A stretch of 64,000 nt of DNA from CAVTQZ01 sp963737015. Lineage in GTDB: Bacteria; Actinomycetota; Acidimicrobiia; Acidimicrobiales; UBA8190. The position numbers were made by a program, and so were the translations under genes. The DNA lies in NCBI GenBank assembly GCA_963737015.1, contig CAVTQZ010000001.1:310001-374000 (forward strand). Reading direction: 5' to 3'. Positions 1 through 8,058 of the stretch are shown piece after piece. Numbering within the stretch: the first letter of the stretch is position 1; each line of letters starts with the position of its first letter. The notes under the pieces were generated by a model. That model was not told the DNA's origin, ran no database searches, and saw only the letters and a list, made by a program, of their open reading frames with translations.

Positions 1-95
1 TCCTCGACGAGGTGCGCGACCTGCCGGAGGCGAGGAAGCTCGAGGAAGTGACAGCCGCAGCGGAAGGAGCGGTCCTGGACCTCGGGAACGGTTGA
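1..95 (+). CDS. C-terminal end of an unidentified protein (partial)
   Basis: An open frame runs in from the left edge and stops at TGA 93-95. It gives about 30 residues rich in Glu, Arg and Ala (ending LDLGNG). The stop overlaps the ATG of the flavin reductase as TGATG, so the two are probably co-transcribed and translationally coupled. Too little is visible to name a family. A flavin-dependent partner of the reductase is possible but nothing in the residues shows it. Confidence 0.5.
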   Translation, partial: LDEVRDLPEARKLEEVTAAAEGAVLDLGNG

Positions 96-574
96 TGGGG
101 CGCCAGTTCGACGAGGCCCGCTTCAGGGAGACGCTCGGCCATTTCGCCACCGGCGTCGTGATCGTCACCGGTTCCGAGGATCGCCTCCCGTACGGGTTCA
201 CCGGCCAGGCCTTCACATCTCTTTCGTTGGAGCCACCGATGGTCGCGTTGGCGCCTTCGAAGGTCTCGACGAGCTGGCCGCCGATAGCACGGGCGGGAAG
301 GTTCTGTGTGAACGTCCTGGCGGAGGATCAAGAGGCGCTCGCACGGGACTTCGCCGTCTCGGGTGGGGACAAGTTCGGAGGTGTCGGATGGCGCGCGGCC
401 GCCAATGACGCCCCTGTCCTCGACGGGGTGATCGCCTGGGTGGAGTGCAGCATCGTGGCCTCACATGACGCAGGTGACCACCTCGTGGTGTTCGGGCTTG
501 TAGAGGAAATGGGCGTCAACGGGGGAAGACCGCTGCTCTTCTACCGGGGCGGCTTCGGGACCTTCTCTGCCTGA
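95..574 (+). CDS. Flavin reductase family protein (HpaC-like)
   Basis: A 159-residue protein, the normal size of the single-domain flavin reductase family. These enzymes use NAD(P)H to reduce FMN or FAD and pass the flavin to a two-component monooxygenase. The hallmark N-terminal FATGVVIVT segment and the following GFTGQAFTSLS strand, which bind flavin, are present, as is the central FCVNVL strand. ATG 95 overlaps the upstream stop (TGATG); a TTG three bases earlier is the only in-frame alternative. The luciferase-like oxidoreductase 1.1 kb downstream would be a plausible flavin client, but that is only proximity. Confidence 0.85.
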   Translation: MGRQFDEARFRETLGHFATGVVIVTGSEDRLPYGFTGQAFTSLSLEPPMVALAPSKVSTSWPPIARAGRFCVNVLAEDQEALARDFAVSGGDKFGGVGWRAAANDAPVLDGVIAWVECSIVASHDAGDHLVVFGLVEEMGVNGGRPLLFYRGGFGTFSA

Positions 575-646
575 GAGCCTCTTGGAAAACTCGCCCGGAT
601 CTCGCCCGGTCGCCGCTTTCGCCGGGCTGCGGCGCTCTCGATAGCT

Positions 647-1207
647 TTGCCCGGCGTGCCGAAGATCATCCCTTCCGACGTGGTTCAAGACGTGGTCCTT
701 GTCGAGCCCGAACTCCACGGTGACGAGAGAGGACGGTTCGTAGAGACCTATCGCCGGTCGTGGTTCACCCACGGACGAGAGATGATCCAGGCCAACCGCT
801 CCGAGAAGCAGGCGGGAGCGGTCGTGGGTCTGCACTATCACCTGCACCAGGCGGACTACTGGTACATGTTGCGAGGGCGCGCACGCGTCGTCCTACACGA
901 TCTGCGGGTCGGTTCCCCGACGGACGGCGCGACTCTTTCGGTGGACCTCGACGGCGACACCGACCGCGGGATCTTCATCCCGCCCGGAGTGGCGCACGGG
1001 TTTGCCTCGTTGACCGACCTTCTTCTTTGGTACCTCGTGGACGGTTACTACAACCCGGCCGACGAGCTGGGCTTGGCGTGGGACGACACCGAGGTGGCAG
1101 CCGACTGGGGAGTTTCGGACCCTGTCCTCTCGAAGCGTGACCGCTCGAACCCCTCGCGCTCGGCGATCGACCCGGCGTTTCTTCCGCACTACGGGCTTCG
1201 GACGTGA
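647..1207 (+). CDS. dTDP-4-dehydrorhamnose 3,5-epimerase-like cupin
   Basis: A 186-residue RmlC-type cupin. The family epimerises dTDP-4-keto-6-deoxyglucose, or related sugars, for deoxysugar synthesis. The conserved core is visible: HGDERGRFVETYR near the N-terminus, then the GLHYHLHQADYWYMLRG segment with the active-site His, and IFIPPGVAHGFASL in the second half. The C-terminus (YNPADELGLAWDD) is also typical. The start is uncertain: TTG 647 and GTG 656 both lack a clear ribosome-binding site. No rmlA, rmlB or rmlD is in the window, so the exact sugar cannot be stated. Confidence 0.8.
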   Translation: MPGVPKIIPSDVVQDVVLVEPELHGDERGRFVETYRRSWFTHGREMIQANRSEKQAGAVVGLHYHLHQADYWYMLRGRARVVLHDLRVGSPTDGATLSVDLDGDTDRGIFIPPGVAHGFASLTDLLLWYLVDGYYNPADELGLAWDDTEVAADWGVSDPVLSKRDRSNPSRSAIDPAFLPHYGLRT

Positions 1208-1689
1208 GCTCGGGGCGAAGTCGACTGTCACCCCGTCTGGACGCGGGGTTCGGAAGACGGCACGCTGACTCTGTGGACGAGGCTCAGCAGTGGGAGGAGT
1301 TCGGGCGTTGGCTCGCTGAACAACGCGAAGAGCGCGGGCTGCGCCGTAGAGACGCGGCTCGAAAGGCCAAGGTCTCGGAATCGGTATGGCGTGACCTCGA
1401 GACGGGCCGGAAGGAGGCGATAGGAGGGATCCGTCTCCTTCCGAACCCGAGTCGAGACGTCTTGACGAGCGTTGCGAACGCGCTCGAACTTCCCGTCGAG
1501 GAGTTGTTGGCACGAATCGGCCGAACGACCGCCGGCCGCAGCTCCGCTGGCCGGAGCCTCGGCACGGGCGAGACACGCCTAGAGGAAGACGGATCTCTTT
1601 TGTCGCTGAAGTTCAAGCGGCTGTCCGATCGGGATCGCCAGATCGTCGAGCGTCTAATCGACTCCATGCTGGAGAGCTCCGAGAGCTGA
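1204..1689 (+). CDS. XRE-family helix-turn-helix regulator
   Basis: A DNA-binding protein with a lambda-repressor/Xre HTH in its first half: GRWLAEQREERGLRRRDAA, then KVSESVWRDLETGRK as recognition helix, then a second helix set ending VEELLARIGR. The remaining 60 residues end in a charged segment (SDRDRQIVERLIDSML). GTG 1204 overlaps the upstream stop as GTGA. GTG 1273, just before the HTH, is an equally good start and would remove a low-complexity leader. Its stop overlaps the next ATG (TGATG), so it is cotranscribed with the oxidoreductase. The target is unknown. Confidence 0.75.
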   Translation: MSSGRSRLSPRLDAGFGRRHADSVDEAQQWEEFGRWLAEQREERGLRRRDAARKAKVSESVWRDLETGRKEAIGGIRLLPNPSRDVLTSVANALELPVEELLARIGRTTAGRSSAGRSLGTGETRLEEDGSLLSLKFKRLSDRDRQIVERLIDSMLESSES

Positions 1690-2940
1690 TGCGGTTCGGC
1701 ATCTTCTACGAGCTGCAGCTCCCCCGTCCTTGGGCCGCCGAGGACGAACACGAGCTAATCCGCAACGCTCTGTCGCAGGTCGAGCTCGCCGACAGGCTGG
1801 GCTTCGACTACGTGTGGGAGGTCGAGCACCACTTCCTCGAGGAGTACTCGCACTCCTCGGCCCCCGAGGTCTTTCTCGCGGCGGCGAGCCAACGGACCAG
1901 TGAGATCCGCCTGGGCCACGGGATCGTCCAACTGCCCTTGGGCTACAACCACCCGGCTCGGGTCGCAGAGAGGATCGCGACGTTGGACCTCGTGTCGGAC
2001 GGCAGGGTCGACTTCGGCACGGGGGAGTCGAGCTCCGAGGCCGAGCTCGGCGGTTTCGGCGTCGATCGAGACTCAAAGAGAGCGCAGTGGCGCGAATCGC
2101 TCGACGCCGTCGTCCGGATGATGGTGGAGGAACCTTTCACCGGATACGACGGCGAGTTCCTGAAGATGCCTGCGCGAAACGTCGTACCGAAGCCGTTGCA
2201 GCGTCCACATCCTCCGTTGTGGGTCGCGTGCAGCCGCCGCGACACGATTCATCTCGCTGCCATACTCGGCATCGGCGCTCTTTCCTTTTCTTTCATCGAT
2301 GCCGACGAGGCGAAGGCGTGGGCAGACGATTACTACTCGACAGTCGCATCGGAGGACTGTGTACCGGCGGGGGAGACGGTCAACGCGAACCTCGCGTGCG
2401 TACTTCCGTTCATGTGCCACCACGACGAGGAGACGGCGATCGATCGCGGTCTCGACGGTTGTCACTTCTTCGGTTATTCGTTGGCGCACTACTACGCCTT
2501 CGGCGCGCACCGTCCCGGCATGACCGACGTGTGGAGCGAGTTCCTCCAGAACCGCGACAGGTTCGGGTTCAGCCGCACGATCGCAGACGCGTACCGGCCA
2601 CCCACTCGGTGCGCAGTTGTTCGAACAGGGCATGGGTTCCCTCCGCGGCGCCATCGGCACGCCGGCGCAAATCCGCGAACTGGTGCGGGCGTATGAGGAC
2701 GCCGGAGTCGACCAGCTCATATTCGTGAGTCAGGCAGGACGCAACAAGCACGAGCACATATGCGAGTCGCTCGAACTGTTCGCGTCCGAGGTCATGCCCG
2801 AGTTCCACGACCGCGCCGAGTCCATGGACAAAGAAAAAGAGAGCCGTCTCGCTTCTGCGATCGACTCGGCTTTGAGCCGCCGACCTCCTGCCCGGGCACC
2901 GGACCCCGGTTACGTCATTCCCGCGGTGCTCAAGTTCTGA
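1689..2940 (+). CDS. Luciferase-like (LLM class) flavin- or F420-dependent oxidoreductase, frameshifted
   Basis: The LLM family folds as a TIM barrel and reduces or oxygenates substrates with FMNH2 or F420H2. The first 300 residues carry the family pattern: LGFDYVWEVEHHF, LGHGIVQLPLGYNHPARVAERIATLD and DFGTGES. After IADAY the frame breaks near 2594. A second open frame picks up at once with GHPLGAQLFEQGMGSLRGA and continues through YEDAGVDQLIFVSQAG to the stop at 2940. Removing one C from the CC at 2594-2595 restores a continuous protein of about 416 residues. This is either a base-call error or a recent mutation. ATG 1689 overlaps the upstream stop. Confidence 0.8.
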
Positions 2941-3099
2941 GACGGATCGAGCCTGACTCGCGCACATCTTGCTGGAAGCCGGTCCGGCTTGCGTGCGTGG
3001 CTAGGCGTATTGCATCGATGTGATTGTGCGCTGCGTAGGAAGAATGAAACGTTGTCGTCGCCGCGGTACCCATCGGTCCCACCATTCGGTTGAATAGAG

Positions 3100-4161
3100 A
3101 TGATGACCCTCGTCCTCCTGCTGGGCGCGATCGCAATAGTGGGCGCCGTGGTCGTTCGGGCCACGTGGCGCCGGGCACTCGACGAGAGACAGTCTGTGCG
3201 CGACTACCACCACACCTTGGAGACGCTGCGCCATCTCTCAGACCGAAACCCGGTCTCCGATAAGAAGGCGCGTCGTGCTTCGAACGGCAACGGATCACCT
3301 CCGGCTCCTTCGCCCGCGGCTCCTTCGCCCGCGGCTCCTGCCCCCGCAAATGCCAGGAGCCTGATCGGCCGATCCGGCCCGAGCCGTGAGACCGCCTCCA
3401 CGGCCGCGCCGATTCGCACCGTCGCTGCCAGTTGGCTGAGAGCGGGAAGGCGCCCTGATTCGAAGGCTTCTCCAGCTACCGCTCCTGCACCCACGCCGGC
3501 CCCCGCTCCAGCGCCGGCGAAGGCGCCCGCGCCCGCCAGGGTAAGCGCCCATCGGAGTGTCTATCGGGCGGCGCCCTCCCAGGCGGTTGCCCAGCTCGCC
3601 TCAGGGAGTCCCAAGTACAAGAAGGTGCTCAAGGCGAGCACGACCCGGAACTTCGAAGCGCCGCGGCACGCCATGGTCGCGGCCGCGGCAGTCGTCTTCC
3701 TCGCAGCCGTGGTGGCGGTCGCGATACTGGCGGAGCCCTCGGCCAAGACGCCCTCCCACAACGCTTCGCGCAGCGGGTCGGCGGTGACCCGGACCACTTC
3801 GCCGCAGCCCCACCACTCCGCCGCGCAGGGTCACGGGTCGCCGACCTCGACCACCGCGCCGACACTTCAGCCGACCACTTCGACGACGGCGGCTGCGGCC
3901 TATTCGGCTCCGTCCTCGAATTACGTGGTGGCGCTGTCAGCTTCGGGGCCGTGCTGGATCCTCGCGTCCGACGTGTCGACAGGACGCGTGATCTGGACCG
4001 GCACGATGCGCGCCGGCCAAACACAGCAGATCCCGGTGACGGGATCGATCCTTTTGAGGCTCGGGGCGGCCTTCTCCGTCGCTGTGACCCTGGACGGGGA
4101 GCCGGTCGTGCTGCCAATCGGACATGCCTCGCCCTTCAATGTGACCTTCCAGGCGGCGTGA
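3100..4161 (+). CDS. Membrane protein with Ala/Pro-rich linker and RodZ-like C-terminal domain
   Basis: A 353-residue protein. Residues 3-22 form a transmembrane helix. Residues 65-150 are low complexity with PAPSPAAPSPAAP-type repeats. A second hydrophobic helix lies near 190-212 (VAAAAVVFLAAVVAVAILA), followed by a Ser/Thr-rich external stalk. The last 80 residues (YVVALSASGPCWILASDVSTG, then GQTQQIPVTGSILLRLG) resemble the DUF4115 beta domain found at the C-terminus of RodZ. RodZ links MreB to the cell wall, but there is no HTH domain here, so a cell-envelope role is only inferred. It precedes sufB but is separated by 210 bases. Confidence 0.65.
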   Translation: MMTLVLLLGAIAIVGAVVVRATWRRALDERQSVRDYHHTLETLRHLSDRNPVSDKKARRASNGNGSPPAPSPAAPSPAAPAPANARSLIGRSGPSRETASTAAPIRTVAASWLRAGRRPDSKASPATAPAPTPAPAPAPAKAPAPARVSAHRSVYRAAPSQAVAQLASGSPKYKKVLKASTTRNFEAPRHAMVAAAAVVFLAAVVAVAILAEPSAKTPSHNASRSGSAVTRTTSPQPHHSAAQGHGSPTSTTAPTLQPTTSTTAAAAYSAPSSNYVVALSASGPCWILASDVSTGRVIWTGTMRAGQTQQIPVTGSILLRLGAAFSVAVTLDGEPVVLPIGHASPFNVTFQAA

Positions 4162-4287
4162 CCTTTCAGGAGACCTGAGGCACCGGCCCTTGTGAGGACG
4201 TCGGTGCGAACGGGTATGAGACATCGTTCGGGCTGGTGGCCGGGCTGCCGGGTCCCATCCAGGCTCTGGAGGACACACAGGGTTGTT

Positions 4288-4300
4288 ACTATGGTCATAG
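4288..4300. promoter_or_regulatory. Palindromic operator/promoter upstream of sufB
   Basis: ACTATGGTCATAG contains the dyad CTATG-GT-CATAG and a possible -10 element (TTACTAT). It lies about 75 bases before sufB. It matches 11 of 13 bases of the palindrome at 14666-14678 in front of the second SUF unit. This is the expected arrangement for a shared iron-sulfur-responsive repressor of the Rrf2 or SufR type. No such regulator is encoded in the window. Confidence 0.5.
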
Positions 4301-4376
4301 GAGAAATCCCGAGTAGATCGGTCACGAAATCCGCCTCGCCGGATGGTCCTGAGGCGGCTGTGGCCCCGAGGTGATG

Positions 4377-5777
4377 ATGGTCAACACCCAAGTCGATCTG
4401 GGTCGCTACAAGCTGGGTTGGAGCGACGTCGAGGACTACGTCTTCAAGCCCAAGAAGGGCCTCTCGGAGCAGATCGTCCGGGAGATGTCCGAGATGAAGG
4501 GCGAGCCGGCGTGGATGCGCGACTTTCGCCTTCGATCGCTGAAGCGCTTCTTCGCGAAGCCGATGGCTCCCTGGTTCGCGGTGAACATGCCGGACCTCGA
4601 CTTCGACAACATCTACTACTACGTGAAGCCCATGCAGGGTCAGGTGAAGGACTGGGATGCACTTCCCGAGTCAATCAAGAACACCTACGAGAAGCTCGGC
4701 ATCCCAGAAGCAGAGCGCAAGTACCTCGCAGGGGTCACCTCACAATATGAATCCGAAGTCGTGTACCACCGCAATCGCGAAGACCTGGAAGCGCAAGGTG
4801 TCCTCTTCTGCGACATGGACACGGCGGTCCGCGAGTACCCCGACATCGTCCGCAAGTGGTTCGCCACGATCATCCCGCCGAACGACAACAAGTTCGCTGC
4901 GTTGAACTCGGCGGTGTGGTCCGGGGGGTCCTTCATCTACGTCCCACCGGGCGTGAAGGTCGACATGCCGCTGCAGGCCTACTTCCGGATCAACGCGGAG
5001 AACATGGGGCAGTTCGAAAGGACGCTGATCATCGCGGACGAAGGTGCGCAGGTCCACTACATCGAGGGTTGTTCCGCGCCGGTTTATTCCACCGATTCCC
5101 TGCACTCTGCTGTCGTCGAATTGGTCGCTCTGCCCGGGAGCCGCATCACCTACACGACCATTCAGAACTGGTCGAACAACGTGTACAACCTCGTCACCAA
5201 GCGAGCGCGAGCGGAAGCGGAAGCTCACGTCGAATGGATCGACGGCAACATTGGTTCTCGCCTCACCATGAAGTACCCGTCGGTTTACCTCATGGGCCCG
5301 AAGGCTTCCGGTGAAGTGCTCTCGGTGGCATATGCCGGAGAAGGCCAGCATCAGGACGCAGGAGCGAAGATGTTCCACGTCGCCGGCGAGACGTCTTCCA
5401 CGATCATCTCGAAGTCGATATCGAAGGACGGAGGCATCACGACCTACCGGGGCAAGGTCCACGTGGATGAGGGCGCCAAGAAGACGAAGAGCTTCGTCCG
5501 GTGCGACGCTCTTCTGCTCGACGACCAGAGCAAGTCGAATACGAAGCCCTACATGGAGGTCGCCGAACGAGATGCGCAGATCGGACACGAGGCCACGGTC
5601 TCGAAGATCGGCCAGGACCAGCTGTTCTATTTGATGAGCCGCGGACTCTCCGAGAGCCAGGCCATGGGCATGATCGTCAACGGCTTTATCGAGCCGGTCA
5701 CCCGGACCCTTCCGATGGAGTACACGGTCGAGTGGAGCCGGTTGATCGAACTACAGATGGAGGGGTCGGTCGGCTGA
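4377..5777 (+). CDS. sufB: Fe-S cluster assembly scaffold SufB
   Basis: SufB is the core scaffold of the SufBC2D complex, on which iron and persulfide sulfur are assembled into Fe-S clusters in the cytoplasm. The 466-residue protein has the family length and motifs: SQYESEVVYH, PPNDNKFAALNSAVWSGG, YVPPGVKVDMPLQAYFR, and the ADEGAQVHYIEGC segment with the conserved Cys. It ends with the GHEATVSKI / FYLMSRGLSE region. GTG 4371, ATG 4374 and ATG 4377 are consecutive; GAGG at 4368-4371 is best spaced for 4377. A palindrome shared with the sufC-sufS-sufU unit lies upstream. sufD is not adjacent: a small gene and two minus-strand loci intervene. Confidence 0.95.
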   Translation: MVNTQVDLGRYKLGWSDVEDYVFKPKKGLSEQIVREMSEMKGEPAWMRDFRLRSLKRFFAKPMAPWFAVNMPDLDFDNIYYYVKPMQGQVKDWDALPESIKNTYEKLGIPEAERKYLAGVTSQYESEVVYHRNREDLEAQGVLFCDMDTAVREYPDIVRKWFATIIPPNDNKFAALNSAVWSGGSFIYVPPGVKVDMPLQAYFRINAENMGQFERTLIIADEGAQVHYIEGCSAPVYSTDSLHSAVVELVALPGSRITYTTIQNWSNNVYNLVTKRARAEAEAHVEWIDGNIGSRLTMKYPSVYLMGPKASGEVLSVAYAGEGQHQDAGAKMFHVAGETSSTIISKSISKDGGITTYRGKVHVDEGAKKTKSFVRCDALLLDDQSKSNTKPYMEVAERDAQIGHEATVSKIGQDQLFYLMSRGLSESQAMGMIVNGFIEPVTRTLPMEYTVEWSRLIELQMEGSVG

Positions 5778-5862
5778 CGCCTTTGGGTGGCAGTCGGCCG
5801 TTCCGCTGATTGACGGACGTCATGAGGCTCACGTGCTTTGCGGGCTTGAAAGGATCTAGCCG

Positions 5863-6219
5863 GTGCCGATGCGTGAGGAGTGCAAGCACTTCCAGAGCCG
5901 CACATACGCGACCGGAGAGGTGGTTCGTTTCTGCGAGCTCGATCTCGCACCCGAGGCTCCCTGGCGGTGTCCTGAGAACTGCTCCTCCTACGAGAGACGC
6001 CTCGCCGGAGCGGGCTGGGTGCGGGGGAGCCTCGTTGAGCCACCGGTCGAGGACGAGCCTGTGCCGGGAGGCCCGGACGTCGCACGTCTGCTCGAGGAGG
6101 CAGAGGACATAGTCGACGCTGTCGTGCCTCAGACCCTGTCGGAGGTGAGGACCGAGGAGAAGCGCGCTGAACCCCGGCGCATGGGCCGACGCCGCTGGCC
6201 CTGGAACCGGCGCGCCTGA
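5863..6219 (+). CDS. Cys-containing 118-aa protein downstream of sufB
   Basis: No family is recognised. Four Cys lie in the first 40 residues (ECKHF, RFCELD, RCPENCSSYERR), spaced as if to hold a metal or Fe-S cluster. The second half is acidic and then ends in a very basic tail (MGRRRWPWNRR). GTG 5863 is chosen because AAAGGA at 5849-5854 is eight bases upstream. The location 85 bases after sufB, in the same direction, suggests co-expression with the SUF system. An accessory or carrier role is an inference from position and Cys content only. Confidence 0.6.
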   Translation: MPMREECKHFQSRTYATGEVVRFCELDLAPEAPWRCPENCSSYERRLAGAGWVRGSLVEPPVEDEPVPGGPDVARLLEEAEDIVDAVVPQTLSEVRTEEKRAEPRRMGRRRWPWNRRA

Positions 6220-6229
6220 GGCCCGGCGG

Positions 6230-7096
6230 TCAGCGGCCTTTGAACTTGGGGTCGCGTTTGGCGATGAATGCCGACATCGCCTCGACGAGGTCGTCCGACT
6301 GGAGAAAGCCCGCATTCCACGTGGCGACGTAGTTCAGGCCTTCTGCGACGTCCCTCTCCTCGGAGGCGTTCAACACAGCCTTCGTGCCTTGAACGGCCAG
6401 AGGCGAGTTGGACGCGATCTCGGCCGCCAGTGCAGCGGCGGCTTCCTGGGTCGCTGACGCGTCCGCAAGTACGTCGTTCACGAGACCGATCTCGCGCGCC
6501 CGCTGCGCCGTGATGTCCTTTCCGGTGTAGGCCAGTTCTGCGAGGGGTCCTTTTCCGATGATCCGTGGCAGGCGCTGAAGGCTTCCCAGATCGGCGACGA
6601 TTGCCACTCGCGTCTCGCGAACGGAGAACACGGCGTCCACGCTCGCCAAGCGAATGTCGCACGCACTGGCGAGGTCCACCCCGCCACCGATGCAATAGCC
6701 GTGAACGGCGGCGATGACCGGTTTCGGGCAGCTGGCCACCGAGGTGATGGCCCCTTGCAGTCGCAGGATGTTCGAACGCGCTGCCAGGGCCCGGGCTGCC
6801 ATCGACTGCGGCGGTGGACGCTCTTCTTCGCCCGCGTCTCCGCCCGTGTCGGACAGCAAGCCGGCCATGGCCTTCAGGTCGAGGCCCACGCTGAAGTGCG
6901 GACCCCGCGCGGCGACGACTATGGCTCTCACGTCCCGGTCGGCCGAAAGCTCCGACATAGCCGTCGGCAATTGCTCGAAGAACGACTGAGCCATTGCGTT
7001 TCGGGCTTCGGGGCGGTCGAGCCAGAGGGTTGCGACGTGGCCGGAGCGCTCGATCTTTATGACGCCGGCTTGTGGTCCTTCCGGTGTGGGTGACAT
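6230..7096 (-). CDS. Enoyl-CoA hydratase/isomerase family protein, dienoyl-CoA isomerase-like
   Basis: A 288-residue crotonase-fold protein. The oxyanion-hole segments RGPHFSVGLDLKAM and AAVHGYCIGGGVDLASACD are present. The segment TRVAIVADLGSLQRLP closely resembles the delta3,5-delta2,4-dienoyl-CoA isomerase (ECH1) pattern, in which the Asp of the AD pair is catalytic. That favours isomerisation of dienoyl-CoA in unsaturated fatty-acid beta-oxidation over simple hydration. The gene ends 10 bases from the convergent 118-aa gene and interrupts the SUF region on the opposite strand, with no functional link seen. Confidence 0.85.
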   Translation of the reverse strand: MSPTPEGPQAGVIKIERSGHVATLWLDRPEARNAMAQSFFEQLPTAMSELSADRDVRAIVVAARGPHFSVGLDLKAMAGLLSDTGGDAGEEERPPPQSMAARALAARSNILRLQGAITSVASCPKPVIAAVHGYCIGGGVDLASACDIRLASVDAVFSVRETRVAIVADLGSLQRLPRIIGKGPLAELAYTGKDITAQRAREIGLVNDVLADASATQEAAAALAAEIASNSPLAVQGTKAVLNASEERDVAEGLNYVATWNAGFLQSDDLVEAMSAFIAKRDPKFKGR

Positions 7097-7148
7097 CCCA
7101 TCAACACTAAGGCCAAGGTCCGGGATCTCTTCTGAGGAAGCTGGGAAT

Positions 7149-7890
7149 TCATCGGGCGCCTTGCAATTGCAGGTTCAGCGCTTCCAGGGTCTCACGCTCG
7201 TGTTTCACGCCGAGGATCGCCCGCAGTCGGTCGGCGTCGACATGGGTGAGGATCGCTTCCCCGACGATCTGACGAAGAATCGGTGCGGGAATGTGATATC
7301 GACGTGAGGCACCTGCCGGTGCAGCTCCCGGAGGACCGCCCGAGGAATGTCGACACCGGAGGGGTCGAAGTCGCCGAGGTAGTAGAGAAATGCCGGCTTT
7401 CCCTGCTGCGCGATCGCCATGGCTGCGGAGTGGAGGAAGCTGAGTGAGGCGTAACCTCGGGTCGGCATCAGTGGAACGTCCCACTCCTCGGTGACCTCGT
7501 AGATCACCCCGGCGAGTGCGTCTTTTCCAGCCAGACCTCCACATAGGAGTCCTGTTCTTGCCACAGGGCCCGACGGTAGAAGCGAGCCGTCTCCTCGAGG
7601 GCATCTTCGAGGGAGCTCCACGTGTTCGGCTTTCGCATCCACCGTGTGTTGTCGGCCAACCACTGATACGGCAGAGACCCGGCGCGGCGCATCTCGGAAG
7701 CCAGCCGGACGACAGTGCTCCTGTACTCGGTCTCCGTCTTCGCGACCAGACCCCGCGTCACGAGCGCATAGAAGAGACCGCGACAAGTGGCCGGGTGCTG
7801 CTCGGCCAGAATGTCGAGGATCGCCGCTCGGATCATCCCGATCTCGGCTTCCGATCGTCGACGTCTTGTGTGACTAGTTCCATAAGCCAT
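7149..7890 (-). pseudogene. Decayed Toprim (TopoVI-A/Spo11-like) domain protein
   Basis: Three frames must be joined. The N-terminus (RAAILDILAEQHPATCRGLFYALVTRG) reaches YVEVWLEK, where one base is missing from the A/G run near 7528. The next frame continues KDALAGVIYEVTEEWDVPLMPTRGY and FYLGDFDPSG-like FLYYLGDFDPSG, the acidic Toprim motif. At about 7293 it jumps to a third frame with PAPILRQIVGEAI and a short C-terminus. Between these, the segment that follows VDITF in such proteins is missing, so there is an internal deletion as well as a frameshift. Relatives occur in mobile and plasmid-like DNA, which would fit loss after insertion between sufB and sufD. Confidence 0.65.
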
Positions 7891-8058
7891 TGCGCCCAGA
7901 CCGTAGTGGTGGGGTGTGACATTTCCGAGCAGGCGAGCGGTGGCTGGGCGTGGACAATTCTTCCTGCTCAGAGCCCTATCGGGGCCCGGTAGGATCGGTT
8001 CGAGCCCCGGTTCTCCGGGCTCGTTCACCGAAGCTCCCAAGCCCCGAAAGGCATCGCC

